Below are positions 17,458 to 26,116 of a stretch of DNA of 64,000 bases, piece after piece. Within the stretch, counting starts at the first letter, position 1; each line of letters starts with the position of its first letter. The notes under the pieces are model-generated. The model did not search any database. It saw nothing but the letters and a program-made list of their open reading frames with translations, and had not been told where the DNA came from. Location: positions 1-64,000 of the forward strand of contig NZ_CP119781.1 in the NCBI RefSeq assembly GCF_029338195.1. Direction: 5' to 3'. The position numbers and the translations under genes are program-made. The DNA comes from Haloarcula litorea (GTDB lineage: Archaea; Halobacteriota; Halobacteria; Halobacteriales; Haloarculaceae).

Positions 17458-18191
17458 GCCTCCATCACCTTCTCGATCGCCTCGGCGAAATTCTCGTAGG
17501 GGTGGGCGCCGACGAGCTTTCCAGCCGCCCCGGAGTCACGGTTGTAGAGTACGAACCCGGGCGTCCCCTGGATTCTCGACTCCCGGGCCACGCCGACGTT
17601 CGGCTCGATTCGCTCCCGGATCGACACGCCGCGTTCCTCACGGCAGGTCTCGACCGCGGACAGGTCAACGCCAGCTGTCTGTTCGGTGACCGCCGCGAAC
17701 GTTTCGTCGTCGGCCCAATCCGTGCCGGACTCTGGCTGTTCGGCGAAGACCGCCGCGTGCCAGTTCCAGAACGCGTCCGGGTCGCTGTCGGCGACCTGCG
17801 ACCACACGCAACGCCCCCAGACCGCCGCTGGCGTGGAGTATTCTCCGATGTTCGGGTAGGGCAGCACGGCCAGGCGCGCGTCGCCGGTGTCGAGGTGCTC
17901 TCGGCCGAGTTCTGGGAGTGTCTCCGTCTCGAACTGCTTGCAGAACGGGCACAGATAGTCCGTCCAGTAGTAGATGTCTATCGGCGCGTCGCGTTCACCG
18001 GCGATGGGGCGGCCGTCGAGGTCGACGTCGAATCCGGTCGTCCCGGAACCAGCGTGCGTGGTGTCGGGGACGTAGTGCTGTCCGCTCGCACCAGATCGTG
18101 ATCCCATGTAGGCGACACCACTACCGAACGCGAGCACCGCGCCGCCGGCGATGAGTGCTCTCCGCCGAGTGATATTGCCCTCTTCGTCCAT
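17454..18191 (-). CDS. DsbA-family thiol:disulfide oxidoreductase, Tat-exported
   Basis: A 245-residue protein with a twin-arginine-like signal (NITRRRALIAGGAVLAFGSG), a thioredoxin-like start IDIYYWTDYLCPFCKQFE with active site CPFC, an alpha-helical insertion, and the cis-Pro loop IQGTPGFVLYN. It should act outside the membrane, forming or rearranging disulfides, with the two downstream CxxC membrane proteins as likely redox partners. The island motif lies only 6-14 bases ahead of the ATG, overlapping the expected transcript start. Confidence 0.9.
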   Translation of the reverse strand: MDEEGNITRRRALIAGGAVLAFGSGVAYMGSRSGASGQHYVPDTTHAGSGTTGFDVDLDGRPIAGERDAPIDIYYWTDYLCPFCKQFETETLPELGREHLDTGDARLAVLPYPNIGEYSTPAAVWGRCVWSQVADSDPDAFWNWHAAVFAEQPESGTDWADDETFAAVTEQTAGVDLSAVETCREERGVSIRERIEPNVGVARESRIQGTPGFVLYNRDSGAAGKLVGAHPYENFAEAIEKVMEA

Positions 18192-18194
18192 CTA

Positions 18195-18205
18195 TATACA
18201 ATACC
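18195..18205 (-). promoter_or_regulatory. shared operator motif (dsbA operon), start-proximal
   Basis: GGTATTGTATA on the minus strand, ending three bases before the dsbA ATG. If transcription is leaderless, a bound regulator would cover the initiation site. Confidence 0.5.
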
Positions 18206-18269
18206 ACTTCGCATCGGCTGATAGACGTTGTGGTCCTAATAGAATTCCAAGACCTCCCTCTATGGGCAC

Positions 18270-18668
18270 CTAGACCGCGTTTTCGACTGTCTCAATTATC
18301 GAATACGGATCATGTGTGTCATCATTCCGTACCACGACAACGAGCCCGGTCGTCTCCTCGACTGGTACGGTGATGGTGACCAGTGTATCGTACACGCGGA
18401 CGGTCGCATGCAGCGACTCTCCGTGGTACTCCTCGTAGACTGCAGTGCCGATCGCCTCCAGCTGAATGTGCTCCAGAATCGCCCGGATATCCGACGCTGC
18501 GTACTGTGAGGACGCCGCCTCGTCTCGGTACAGGACATCGTACTCGCCATCCTCGTAGGACGCCAGGCCGGCCAGCGTCTCACCGAGATCAGCCTTCAGT
18601 GTCGATTCGAGGGATTCAGCGATATCCCCCAGTGAGCGGTTATCCGCGTCAGTAGGCTCATCGGTCAT
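18270..18668 (-). CDS. haloarchaeal conserved protein of unknown function
   Basis: About 132 residues, acidic, starting MTDEPTDADNRSLGDIAES. It has a helical N-half (EDGEYDVLYRDEAASSQYAAS) and a beta-rich C-half (LHATVRVYDTLVTITVPVEET, GLVVVVRNDD). I do not recognise it beyond resembling haloarchaeal stand-alone proteins located beside light or redox regulators. The ATG at 18668 is 8 bases after the thioredoxin stop, so the two are one operon. Confidence 0.7.
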   Translation of the reverse strand: MTDEPTDADNRSLGDIAESLESTLKADLGETLAGLASYEDGEYDVLYRDEAASSQYAASDIRAILEHIQLEAIGTAVYEEYHGESLHATVRVYDTLVTITVPVEETTGLVVVVRNDDTHDPYSIIETVENAV

Positions 18669-18675
18669 CGTTGGT

Positions 18676-19089
18676 TCACGCGTGCGCTTCAATCACGGAG
18701 CGAAGCTGCGCTTCGTCCTGCATTCCGACGAGTCGTTCCGCCGGCTGGCCGTCAGCGAACAGGACGAGGGTCGGAACCCCCTGGACACCGTACTCTGCGG
18801 CGAGTTGCTGATTTGCGTCGATGTCGATCTTCGCTACGGTCGCATCGGTCTCGGCCGCGATCGTTTCGACGATTGGTTCGAGCATCTGGCACGGACCACA
18901 CCAATCGGCATAGAAGTCGGCTAGCACGAGACCGTACTCGGCGACAGTTTCTGACAGCTCGGCGCCGCCGTCGATATGGATCGGTTCGGACGGGCTCTTC
19001 GAGGTGGACGCCTCAGAACCGCCCGTTTCAGCCTTGTTTCGAAGCTCCGCCAGTTTCTGTCGACGGATCTCCTCGATATCTTCAGCCAT
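18676..19089 (-). CDS. thioredoxin with helical N-terminal extension
   Basis: About 137 residues. The N-terminus MAEDIEEIRRQKLAELRNKAE is a charged helix resembling DUF2207-free start regions of archaeal dsDNA-binding proteins, followed by a linker and a thioredoxin domain with DFYADWCGPCQMLEP and GVQGVPTLVLF. Its thioredoxin domain is very close to the one at 1.8-2.1 kb. The ATG at 19089 is chosen because a TATA-like TTATACAAAATA lies 30-40 bases upstream. Downstream partner is the unknown protein at 18.3 kb. Confidence 0.88.
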   Translation of the reverse strand: MAEDIEEIRRQKLAELRNKAETGGSEASTSKSPSEPIHIDGGAELSETVAEYGLVLADFYADWCGPCQMLEPIVETIAAETDATVAKIDIDANQQLAAEYGVQGVPTLVLFADGQPAERLVGMQDEAQLRSVIEAHA

Positions 19090-19135
19090 TAGGTGTCCGT
19101 TTGAACCGCGCCGCCTCATTTATTTTGTATAACTC

Positions 19136-19145
19136 GCACAATACT
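19136..19145 (-). promoter_or_regulatory. shared operator motif (third thioredoxin)
   Basis: AGTATTGTGC on the minus strand immediately upstream of the TATA-like TTATACAAAATA of the thioredoxin at 19089. Confidence 0.6.
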
Positions 19146-19173
19146 GCCCCAGTGCGGGTTTGAACGATAGGGG

Positions 19174-19590
19174 TCAGAGACAGGACTCAATCGGCTCCTT
19201 CTCGCGATCCTCCAAGTCCCGGCTGTACCGGTCTTCGAACTCCTGAATAAGCTGTCCGATGGCCGCATACCAATCGTTGAGCAATCGCTGCGCGTGTGCA
19301 ACTTCCTCGGATGTCCGCGAACGATACACGTAGTAGTACCCTCCGTGCTCGTAGTTTACTTGCTCCTGAACTACCACGCCGGCCTCAAGGAGTCGAGATA
19401 TCGAACGATACGCAGTCGAACGTTCACAATCCATTCGATCTGCGACGTCGTCGACGGTAAGACCCTCCTCTGCCTGTTGTAGCAGCTGAAAGACCACCTG
19501 ATCCCGCTCGTTGAGTCCGTGAATGCAGCCCAGGAGGTCAAGGCACCCCAGATCGCGCTCGAGGTCCTCACGCACTGACGTGGCCACCAT
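19174..19590 (-). CDS. winged-helix regulator, paralogue of the one at 2.3 kb
   Basis: A 138-residue HTH protein (LTVDDVADRMDCERSTAYRSI ... GGYYYVY) with tail QRLLNDWYAAIGQLIQEFEDRY, almost the same tail as the 2.3 kb regulator. The tail is probably the dimer or sensing helix of this subgroup. Cysteines at the N-terminus (LGCLDLLGCIHGL) could sense redox or sulfur state (inference; the paralogue has ECEGLLECFHGL at the same place). Promoter with CTTTAATCG and the shared motif at 19632-19645. Confidence 0.82.
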   Translation of the reverse strand: MVATSVREDLERDLGCLDLLGCIHGLNERDQVVFQLLQQAEEGLTVDDVADRMDCERSTAYRSISRLLEAGVVVQEQVNYEHGGYYYVYRSRTSEEVAHAQRLLNDWYAAIGQLIQEFEDRYSRDLEDREKEPIESCL

Positions 19591-19631
19591 ATCTAAAAAT
19601 AGGAAGACAGAGACGATTAAAGCTGTTCCCG

Positions 19632-19645
19632 AATACTACAATACT
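19632..19645. promoter_or_regulatory. shared operator motif, tandem form, between regulator and DUF302 gene
   Basis: AATACTACAATACT on the plus strand (two overlapping cores); read as AGTATTGTAGTATT toward the regulator, about 10 bases upstream of its TATA-like CTTTAATCG. It may also serve the divergent DUF302 gene at 19749. Confidence 0.55.
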
Positions 19646-19748
19646 CCGATAGCCGATCAGATACTGGAGCCACTCTTTCCACGGAAATCCGCTTTCGCGA
19701 AAGAAGACCCGAAGAGACTTTGTCCTGAAGACCCAAGATAGTACACGA

Positions 19749-20189
19749 ATGGCACTCCCAATCGACCCAAGCCAGATCGACCCTGCGGACATCGGTGAAG
19801 AACAGGTAACTCTCGAAATGAGCCACGATGAAGCGATCGAACACGTCCGCGAGGTGTTCACGGACGCGGGTTTCGGCATCCCCGTCGAGTTCTCGCCCTC
19901 CGAGATGCTCAACGAGAAGGTCGACGCCGGCCGCGACCCCTACTACGTGCTGGGGGCGTGCAACCCCGAAGTCGCCGACCGCGCGCTGGACGCAACCGAC
20001 AACCAACTCGGTGCACTGATGCCGTGCAACGTCGTCGTTTGGGAAGAAGAACCGGGCAAGCAGGTCGTCTATCACGTCTCCATCATGCGCATCGCCCGCC
20101 TCATCGGGATAGCGTCCGACGACGACGAGATGGCAGACATCGTCGCCGACACCGGCGAACTCGTCGACGAGGCGTTCGCGAACCTCTAA
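19749..20189 (+). CDS. DUF302 family protein
   Basis: A 146-residue protein with the DUF302 core: SHDEAIEHVREVFTDAGFGI, YYVLGACNPEVADRALDAT and LGALMPCNVVVWEE, ending in an acidic helix. The structural family resembles TT1751; function unknown, often near sulfur and metal-stress genes. A CN and a PCN cysteine are conserved-looking. Its stop is 1 base before the ATG of a methyltransferase, so they are co-transcribed. Confidence 0.88.
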   Translation: MALPIDPSQIDPADIGEEQVTLEMSHDEAIEHVREVFTDAGFGIPVEFSPSEMLNEKVDAGRDPYYVLGACNPEVADRALDATDNQLGALMPCNVVVWEEEPGKQVVYHVSIMRIARLIGIASDDDEMADIVADTGELVDEAFANL

Positions 20190-20190
20190 G

Positions 20191-20751
20191 ATGGGACATC
20201 ACACGTTCGACGCCGACCGCGCTGACAAACTCGAAGAGGCACAGCGACGGTACCGGTCCCTCTCCGCGGAGGAACTCCTCTGGGCGCTCTCTCCAGATGG
20301 AGACGAAACGGTCGCAGATCTGGGCAGCGGGACCGGGTTCTACACCGACGACGTCGCACCGACTGTCGACCACGTGTACGCCGTCGACATTCAGGATGCG
20401 ATGCACGACTACTACCGGGAGAAAGGCGTCCCCGAGAACGTCGACCTCGTGACGAGTGGCGTGGACGACCTCCCACTCGATTCCGACAGTCTCGACGCGG
20501 CGTTCTCGACGATGACCTACCACGAGTTCGCGAACGAACAGGCGTTGAGCGAACTCAGTCGCGTGCTCGCCTCACAGGGGACGCTCGTTATCGTGGACTG
20601 GGCAGCTTCCGGAAGTGGGTCTCACGGCCCACCCGTTGACGAGCGGTATTCCGCCACCGAGACGGCGAACGCGCTCCGCCAGCATGGATTCACAGTCGAA
20701 TTCGAAGCGCTCCGGCCAGAAACGTTTCTGGTAACGGCATCAGCCGAATAA
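20191..20751 (+). CDS. class I SAM-dependent methyltransferase
   Basis: A 186-residue Rossmann methyltransferase with motif I VADLGSGTGFYTDD, acidic residue YAVDIQDAM, and TMTYHEFANEQALSELSRVL followed by GTLVIVDWA. Substrate not predictable. Second such enzyme in the island, again co-transcribed with a small protein of a sulfur/redox-associated family. The 140 bases after it contain only the promoter region of the next gene. Confidence 0.85.
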   Translation: MGHHTFDADRADKLEEAQRRYRSLSAEELLWALSPDGDETVADLGSGTGFYTDDVAPTVDHVYAVDIQDAMHDYYREKGVPENVDLVTSGVDDLPLDSDSLDAAFSTMTYHEFANEQALSELSRVLASQGTLVIVDWAASGSGSHGPPVDERYSATETANALRQHGFTVEFEALRPETFLVTASAE

Positions 20752-20890
20752 GTGAAAGAACACCCGAACGGCACGTGAGCACCAGATTGACCTGTAGCGG
20801 CGGAGACGTGGCTGAGAATCATCCTCTCCGGTGTGAAGGGCCGGTCGCGGACTCGAACGAACTCAGAAGACCATTATCAGTTGCATACGA

Positions 20891-23053
20891 ATGGAGAATA
20901 TGACCGGTGACGTTGGAGTCCATCTGGACTCGACGCTATTCCTGATTCACAACCCATCGAGATACTACACATCGAGGACGACCCAAGCTTCGCTGATCTT
21001 GTCGCGACCTTCCTCGAGCGCGAGCAAGACGCGTTTACCGTTCGCACCGAGACCGACCCCCGTGACGCACTTGCGATTCTCGAAGCAGATACCTGTTCAG
21101 TGGACTGTATCGTGAGCGATTATGATATGCCGGGTTTGGACGGTTTGGCCGTCTTAGAACGAGTGAGGGAGACCCACCCTGAAATTCCGTTTATCCTCTT
21201 TACCGGGAAAGGAAGCGAGGAGATAGCCAGCGAAGCCATCACAGCCGGTGTCACCGACTATCTCCAGAAAGCCGGCGGCACGGAACAGTACAGCGTTCTC
21301 GCCAACCGCATCCAGAACGCGGTCGGTGGGTATCGGGCTGAACGATACATGAACCGTGGTCTTGAAGCCATCGAGACCGCCCAAGACGGGATCAGCATTC
21401 TCAACGAAGACGGCTACATCGAGTACGCGAACACCGCCTGTGCAGAGATACTCGGCTACACCCGTGAGGAGCTCATCGGTCTCCACTGGGAGACGTTCTA
21501 TCACGACGACGATATCGATGCCGTCTACGACGTACTCCTCCCAGAAGCACGCGACGGCCGCTGGCACGGAACCACGACGTTCGTCCGAAAGAACGGGAGC
21601 GAACTCGACATCGAACATACCCTCTCGTACACAGAGGACGGCTCACTCATCTGCACGCTCAGTCCACAGGCAACGGTTGACGCCGGCGAGTCAAAGCTGT
21701 CTGCAAAAGAGCAAGCGATGGACGAAGCGCCCATCGGAATTCTCCTAACCGACCCTCACCAGGAGGATAATCCGATCATCTACGCAAACGACGAATTCAC
21801 CGACCTGACCGGCTACGGGAAACGAGAGATAATCGGCCGGAACTGCCGATTTCTCCAAGGCGAAGCGACTGAAGACGAACCTGTCCAAACCCTCCGGACT
21901 GCGATCGACAGTCGGGAATCGGCGACCGTCGAGTTACGAAACTACCGGAAAGATGGAACTGAGTTCTGGAACCGCGTCCGTGTCGCCCCGCTGTTCGACG
22001 ACGATGGAGAGTTGGATCTCTTTGTCGGGTTCCAAGATGACGTCACGGACCGCAAACAGTACGAACAGCAGTTACAGTCCCATAGCGCACGACTAGAGGC
22101 GCTGTTTGAGCATTCGCCGGATATGTTTGCAGTCCACGACATCGACGGTGTGATTCGGGATGTTAACCAGCGGCTGTGTGACGAACTCGGCTATACCGAA
22201 TCAGAACTTCTGGGACGGAAGGTCTGGGACATCGATCCAACAGCCGACCCGGAGCGAGCGTCATCGTTCTGGAAGAAACTCCCACCGAATACTCCACACC
22301 GATTTGAAGGCCAACTCGAGCGCAAAGACGGGTCGGCGTTCCCCATCGAGGTCCATCTCATCCGGCTCAATTTGGAGGGGAAAGACCGATTCGTGGCGAT
22401 GGACCGCGACATCAGCGACCAGAAGCGACGCGAACGCGAACTCGTCCAACAGAACGAGCGGCTTGACCGGTTCACGAGTGTCGTGAGCCACGACTTGCGC
22501 AACCCGCTGCAAGTCGCGGAGGGACGTCTCGAGTTACTGCGTGAGGACTGCGACAGCGATCACATCGACGATATCGACCACGCTGGACCGGATGGATTCA
22601 CTCATCGAGGACTTGCTGACACTCGCTCAAACTGGCGAGGAAGCGATGACACTTGAGTCCATCCAGTTATCGAATCTTGTTGAAACCATCTGGGAGACAG
22701 TATCTGCTACTGATGCGATATTAAGGGTTGAAACCGAACGGACCGTCGAGGCCGACCGCGATCAACTCCGGCAGCTCCTAACTAACCTCCTTCGGAACTC
22801 GGTCGAGCACGGCGGGCCAGCCGTGACAGTAACAGTCGGAGACACAGCGAACGGGTTCTATGTCGCCGACGACGGAGCCGGCCTTCCTGAGGCCGCGGGA
22901 GAAGACGTGTTTGACGCTGGATATACGACAGCCGACAACGGGACAGGGTTCGGCCTCAGCATCGTCGAGGAAGTCGCTAGCAGGCACGGCTGGACAGTCA
23001 CAGCCTCTAACGGCGCTTGCGGGGGTGCGCGGTTCGAGATTTCAACCGAGTGA
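20891..23053 (+). pseudogene. receiver-PAS sensor histidine kinase, two frameshifts
   Basis: Soluble multi-domain kinase. A receiver domain (PIEILHIEDDPSFADLV, phosphoacceptor in IVSDYDMPGLDGL, FILFTGKGSEEIA) is followed by three PAS domains (NEDGYIEYANTACAEILGYT, a LOV-like GRNCRFLQGEATED, and DVNQRLCDELGYTESELLG). Then come the HisKA box SVVSHDLRNPLQ and an ATPase domain (NLLRNSVEHG, DDGAGLP, GTGFGLSIV). One break lies between 20905 and 20955, separating MENMTGDVG from the receiver, and another near 22585 within the kinase. The GRNCRFLQ cysteine is the flavin-adduct residue of LOV domains, so blue-light or redox sensing is possible. Confidence 0.8.
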
Positions 23054-23154
23054 AAACCAGACCGTACTCGGCGTAACCTCGGCTTTCAGAAGTTCCTCAA
23101 GAAGCCCTATAGTTATATGTCATTCGCCGGTACAGATATGTTTATATGCCACCC

Positions 23155-24111
23155 ATGCGCCGCCGGTTCCTCGGACAGATAGGCCGCGCTGGCGGGGTGG
23201 CCGTTACCGGCATACTCAGTGGGTGCGCCAAGAGTGAACAACCCGAATCAGAATCAGTAACCGTTCGGATCGGGTCGAAGCCGTTCACTGAGCAGAAGAT
23301 TCTCAGCTACCTCGCCTACGAACGGCTACGGAGAATCGATTGGATTCGTGCCGTCGATGAAATCGGGGCAGGAAACTCGCTATCGAACTGGGAGGCAACA
23401 GCATCGGGGGATCAACACCTGTACTGGGAGTACACGGGTACGGCATGGCTGCAGCTCCCGCCTCGCCACGATAGACGGATCACCGACCCCGAGTCACTCT
23501 TTGAGCGGGTCCAAGCGGACGCTGATTCCCAGCGACTCCAGTTGGCTGACCCGGCACCGTTCTCGAACGAGTACGTCATCGCTGCCGACGCTCGATGGGC
23601 GGAACAGACCGAGATTTCGACCATCAGCGATTTGGCAGCCCATATCCGAAACGGTGGTGATACGCCTGGTGTCGCCGTCAACGAGGAATTCTTTCATCGG
23701 CAGGACGGATGGCGTGGACTCGCTTCATATTATGAAATCGAGACTGCGAACGGCGAGCCAATCCAGACCGAACCGTTCATTGTCACGTCGATCGGGCTGA
23801 CGTACGAACTACTCGAACAGGGTCGCGTGCAGATTACGAGTGGTTTTGCGACTGATCCGCAGCTCAACCGGTCGACAGTTACAGTCCTCGAGGACGACCG
23901 CGACTACTTCCTCCCCTACCAACCGGCCCCGACAGCGTATGCTCCGCTCATCGACGAACATCCGGAGGTATTCGAGATTCTCTCCCCTGTTGGTTCAGCA
24001 CTCGATAAGTCGATAATGCGGAACCTCAACAGCCGGGTCCTCCTCGATGGAGAGCATCCGTTCGCGGTCGCAACACAGTTTTTAGAGGGCGAGGTGCTCG
24101 ACGATGCGTAG
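23155..24111 (+). CDS. OpuAC/ProX-type substrate-binding lipoprotein
   Basis: About 318 residues with an RR-containing signal and lipobox (MRRRFLGQIGRAGG ... GILSGC). The mature part matches quaternary-amine/osmoprotectant binding proteins: VTVRIGSKPFTEQKILSYL, QHLYWEYTGTAWL, TSIGLTYELLEQGRVQITSGF. No permease or ATPase gene is near; instead its end overlaps the start of a sensor kinase by 8 bases. I infer it works as the extracellular ligand sensor of that kinase. TATA-like AGTTATATG at 23110-23118. Confidence 0.85.
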   Translation: MRRRFLGQIGRAGGVAVTGILSGCAKSEQPESESVTVRIGSKPFTEQKILSYLAYERLRRIDWIRAVDEIGAGNSLSNWEATASGDQHLYWEYTGTAWLQLPPRHDRRITDPESLFERVQADADSQRLQLADPAPFSNEYVIAADARWAEQTEISTISDLAAHIRNGGDTPGVAVNEEFFHRQDGWRGLASYYEIETANGEPIQTEPFIVTSIGLTYELLEQGRVQITSGFATDPQLNRSTVTVLEDDRDYFLPYQPAPTAYAPLIDEHPEVFEILSPVGSALDKSIMRNLNSRVLLDGEHPFAVATQFLEGEVLDDA

Positions 24112-25939
24112 ATACCTGTCCTCCCTCCCCGTTCTGGGAACGATCATCGCTGTTGTGCGGTCGTCGTTCCGACGGAAACTTACTACGGCGCTCCTCGTCG
24201 TCTTCCTAATCATCAGTATCGGCACAGTCGGACTATATGTACAGGTGGGGGGATTGTTGGAGGACAACGTCGAACAGTCGATGACCGCGGCTGCCGAGAC
24301 CGAAGCGGACGAATTGCGAGAATGGTGTGGCAAGAACCGACTCGTCGCTCAGCTCCTCTCCGAACATCCGGTCTTCGAGGATGGCGACCACACCGAGGTT
24401 CGGGAGTATTTACAGGCACAGCAAGGGGACAGATCTGATACCGAGATCGTTCGGGCATACGTAATTGATCGGCGGAATCAGACTGTTTCGGTCAGTTCAG
24501 ATGGAGAAATGGGGGGACAACCCATCGAAGAACTCGGCTGGACTGAACGGTTCGCCTTCCAGGATTTCGATGACGTGCAGGTGACTGACCCGTATGCAGT
24601 ACAAAACGAGACGGTTATCGGGTTTATTTCCCCAATTCGTCGGACCCCGGAGCAGTTACTTGTCGTCGAAATCGACACCGCGACTATCTTCGATCGCTTC
24701 GAACATCCCGTCGACGGCGGCTTTACGCGAGTGGTCAATTCCAACGGGACGGTCGTGTTCAGTGATGATGCAGCCGCGACGCTCACCCAATACCGCGATG
24801 GAAATCGTCGTGCACCGGCAGTCAGCAGTGGCCTGCGGGGGGACTCTGGGTTTACCGAATCACCAGCCTACGAGACCCAGCCTGAGACAGAGGGAGAGTA
24901 CGTCGCAGCGTATGCTGCGGTTCCGAACACCGACTGGGTCGTCATCGAACACGCACCAGCCAGTGAAGCGTACGTCATAACCCAGCAAGCCCTTCGATGG
25001 ATCGGTGGAATTGCAGCGTTCACTCTGCTTGCGCTCGTGGGTGTCGTCGGCGTTCTCGGCCGAGATGTGACCGGCGCGCTCTCTCGGCTAACCGACCGGG
25101 CAGAGCAGATCGAAGATGGTCAGTACGACGTGGAGTTCGATACCGACCGGCCGGACGAGTTCGGCGACCTCAACCGGACGATAGCCTCGACACGGGATGC
25201 CCTCCAGCAGCGCATCGAGGAGATCCGCGAAACACAGACTGAGCTTGAAGCATCGAATGCGAGTCTCGAAGAGCGGTCCGAGATGGTGAACGTGCTGAAT
25301 CGCATCCTCCGTCACAACGTTCGGAACGAGGTGAACGTCATCACTGGACGAGCTGAATTGGCTGCGTCTCGCATCGACGACGAGGCGGCCCAAGCAGATT
25401 TAGAGGCTGTGCAGAATGCTGCGTGGGAACTCAGTACGATTTCGTCACGCACACAGCGCATCAAACAGCTGCTCGCCGAAGAGAACGCCGAGCCAGAACC
25501 CGTTGATTTGGACGATGTAGCCTCGAAGTTATCGGGGGTTGATGCCGACACCCCATGCGCAGATGTCGAATTCAACGGTGAGACAAACGACAGAGCTATC
25601 CAAGCGACACAGACGTTCCCGACCGCAGTCGCAGATGTTGTCCACCAGATCGCGACGCACAATGAAAGGGAAGTTCACGTGGATGTTACGGTCACCGTTA
25701 CTGACGCTGGAACAGATGAGGAGAGGATTGTTCTCCGAATCGATGACGATGCCGACGGACTCCCCGAATTAGATGTTCAAGCTGTCAACGCAGGCGAGGA
25801 GAGCCCGCTCAATCACGCGGAGGGGCTGGCGCTCTGGTGTCTCGAATGGACAGTGACGAAATCTGGTGGGGAACTACATGTCGCTCCCGAGGATACGACT
25901 CTCAAAATCAAGCTCCCTACTGCTTCAACCGGCCCGTAG
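24104..25939 (+). CDS. membrane sensor histidine kinase with extracellular sensor and HAMP
   Basis: A 611-residue protein. First helix at about 24-47 (ALLVVFLIISIGTVGLYVQ), a long extracellular region of dCache type (VRAYVIDRRNQTVSVSSDG, TRVVNSNGTVVF, VPNTDWVVIEH), a second helix near 300-325, HAMP with a coiled coil, then a HisKA-like stretch NRILRHNVRNEVNVITGRAEL, as in haloarchaeal kinases. The C-terminal ATPase-like part is weak: N- and G-box residues are hard to see (RIDDDADGLPELD only). Coupled to the substrate-binding protein before it. Confidence 0.82.
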   Translation: MRRYLSSLPVLGTIIAVVRSSFRRKLTTALLVVFLIISIGTVGLYVQVGGLLEDNVEQSMTAAAETEADELREWCGKNRLVAQLLSEHPVFEDGDHTEVREYLQAQQGDRSDTEIVRAYVIDRRNQTVSVSSDGEMGGQPIEELGWTERFAFQDFDDVQVTDPYAVQNETVIGFISPIRRTPEQLLVVEIDTATIFDRFEHPVDGGFTRVVNSNGTVVFSDDAAATLTQYRDGNRRAPAVSSGLRGDSGFTESPAYETQPETEGEYVAAYAAVPNTDWVVIEHAPASEAYVITQQALRWIGGIAAFTLLALVGVVGVLGRDVTGALSRLTDRAEQIEDGQYDVEFDTDRPDEFGDLNRTIASTRDALQQRIEEIRETQTELEASNASLEERSEMVNVLNRILRHNVRNEVNVITGRAELAASRIDDEAAQADLEAVQNAAWELSTISSRTQRIKQLLAEENAEPEPVDLDDVASKLSGVDADTPCADVEFNGETNDRAIQATQTFPTAVADVVHQIATHNEREVHVDVTVTVTDAGTDEERIVLRIDDDADGLPELDVQAVNAGEESPLNHAEGLALWCLEWTVTKSGGELHVAPEDTTLKIKLPTASTGP

Positions 25940-26022
25940 ACAGCTATTCGCTATTTTTACTTATTGCTCACAGCGACTATCGGAGTACTAGTTCCTGTAT
26001 CTCTTGATGGGTGATCCAAGAG

Positions 26023-26064
26023 TTAACCAACACCTCTGCGTTTGAGGGGGAGTATGTTGGTTAA
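26023..26064. repeat. dispersed inverted repeat, copy a
   Basis: TTAACCAACA at 26023-26032 and TGTTGGTTAA at 26055-26064, 22 bases apart, 53 bases upstream of the SWIM-finger gene. First of five copies in the window. Confidence 0.85.
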
Positions 26065-26116
26065 GTTTTTCAGCGCCCGCGGAGGGGCGGAGGCGCGTTC
26101 TGACCTCCGTCGAATA

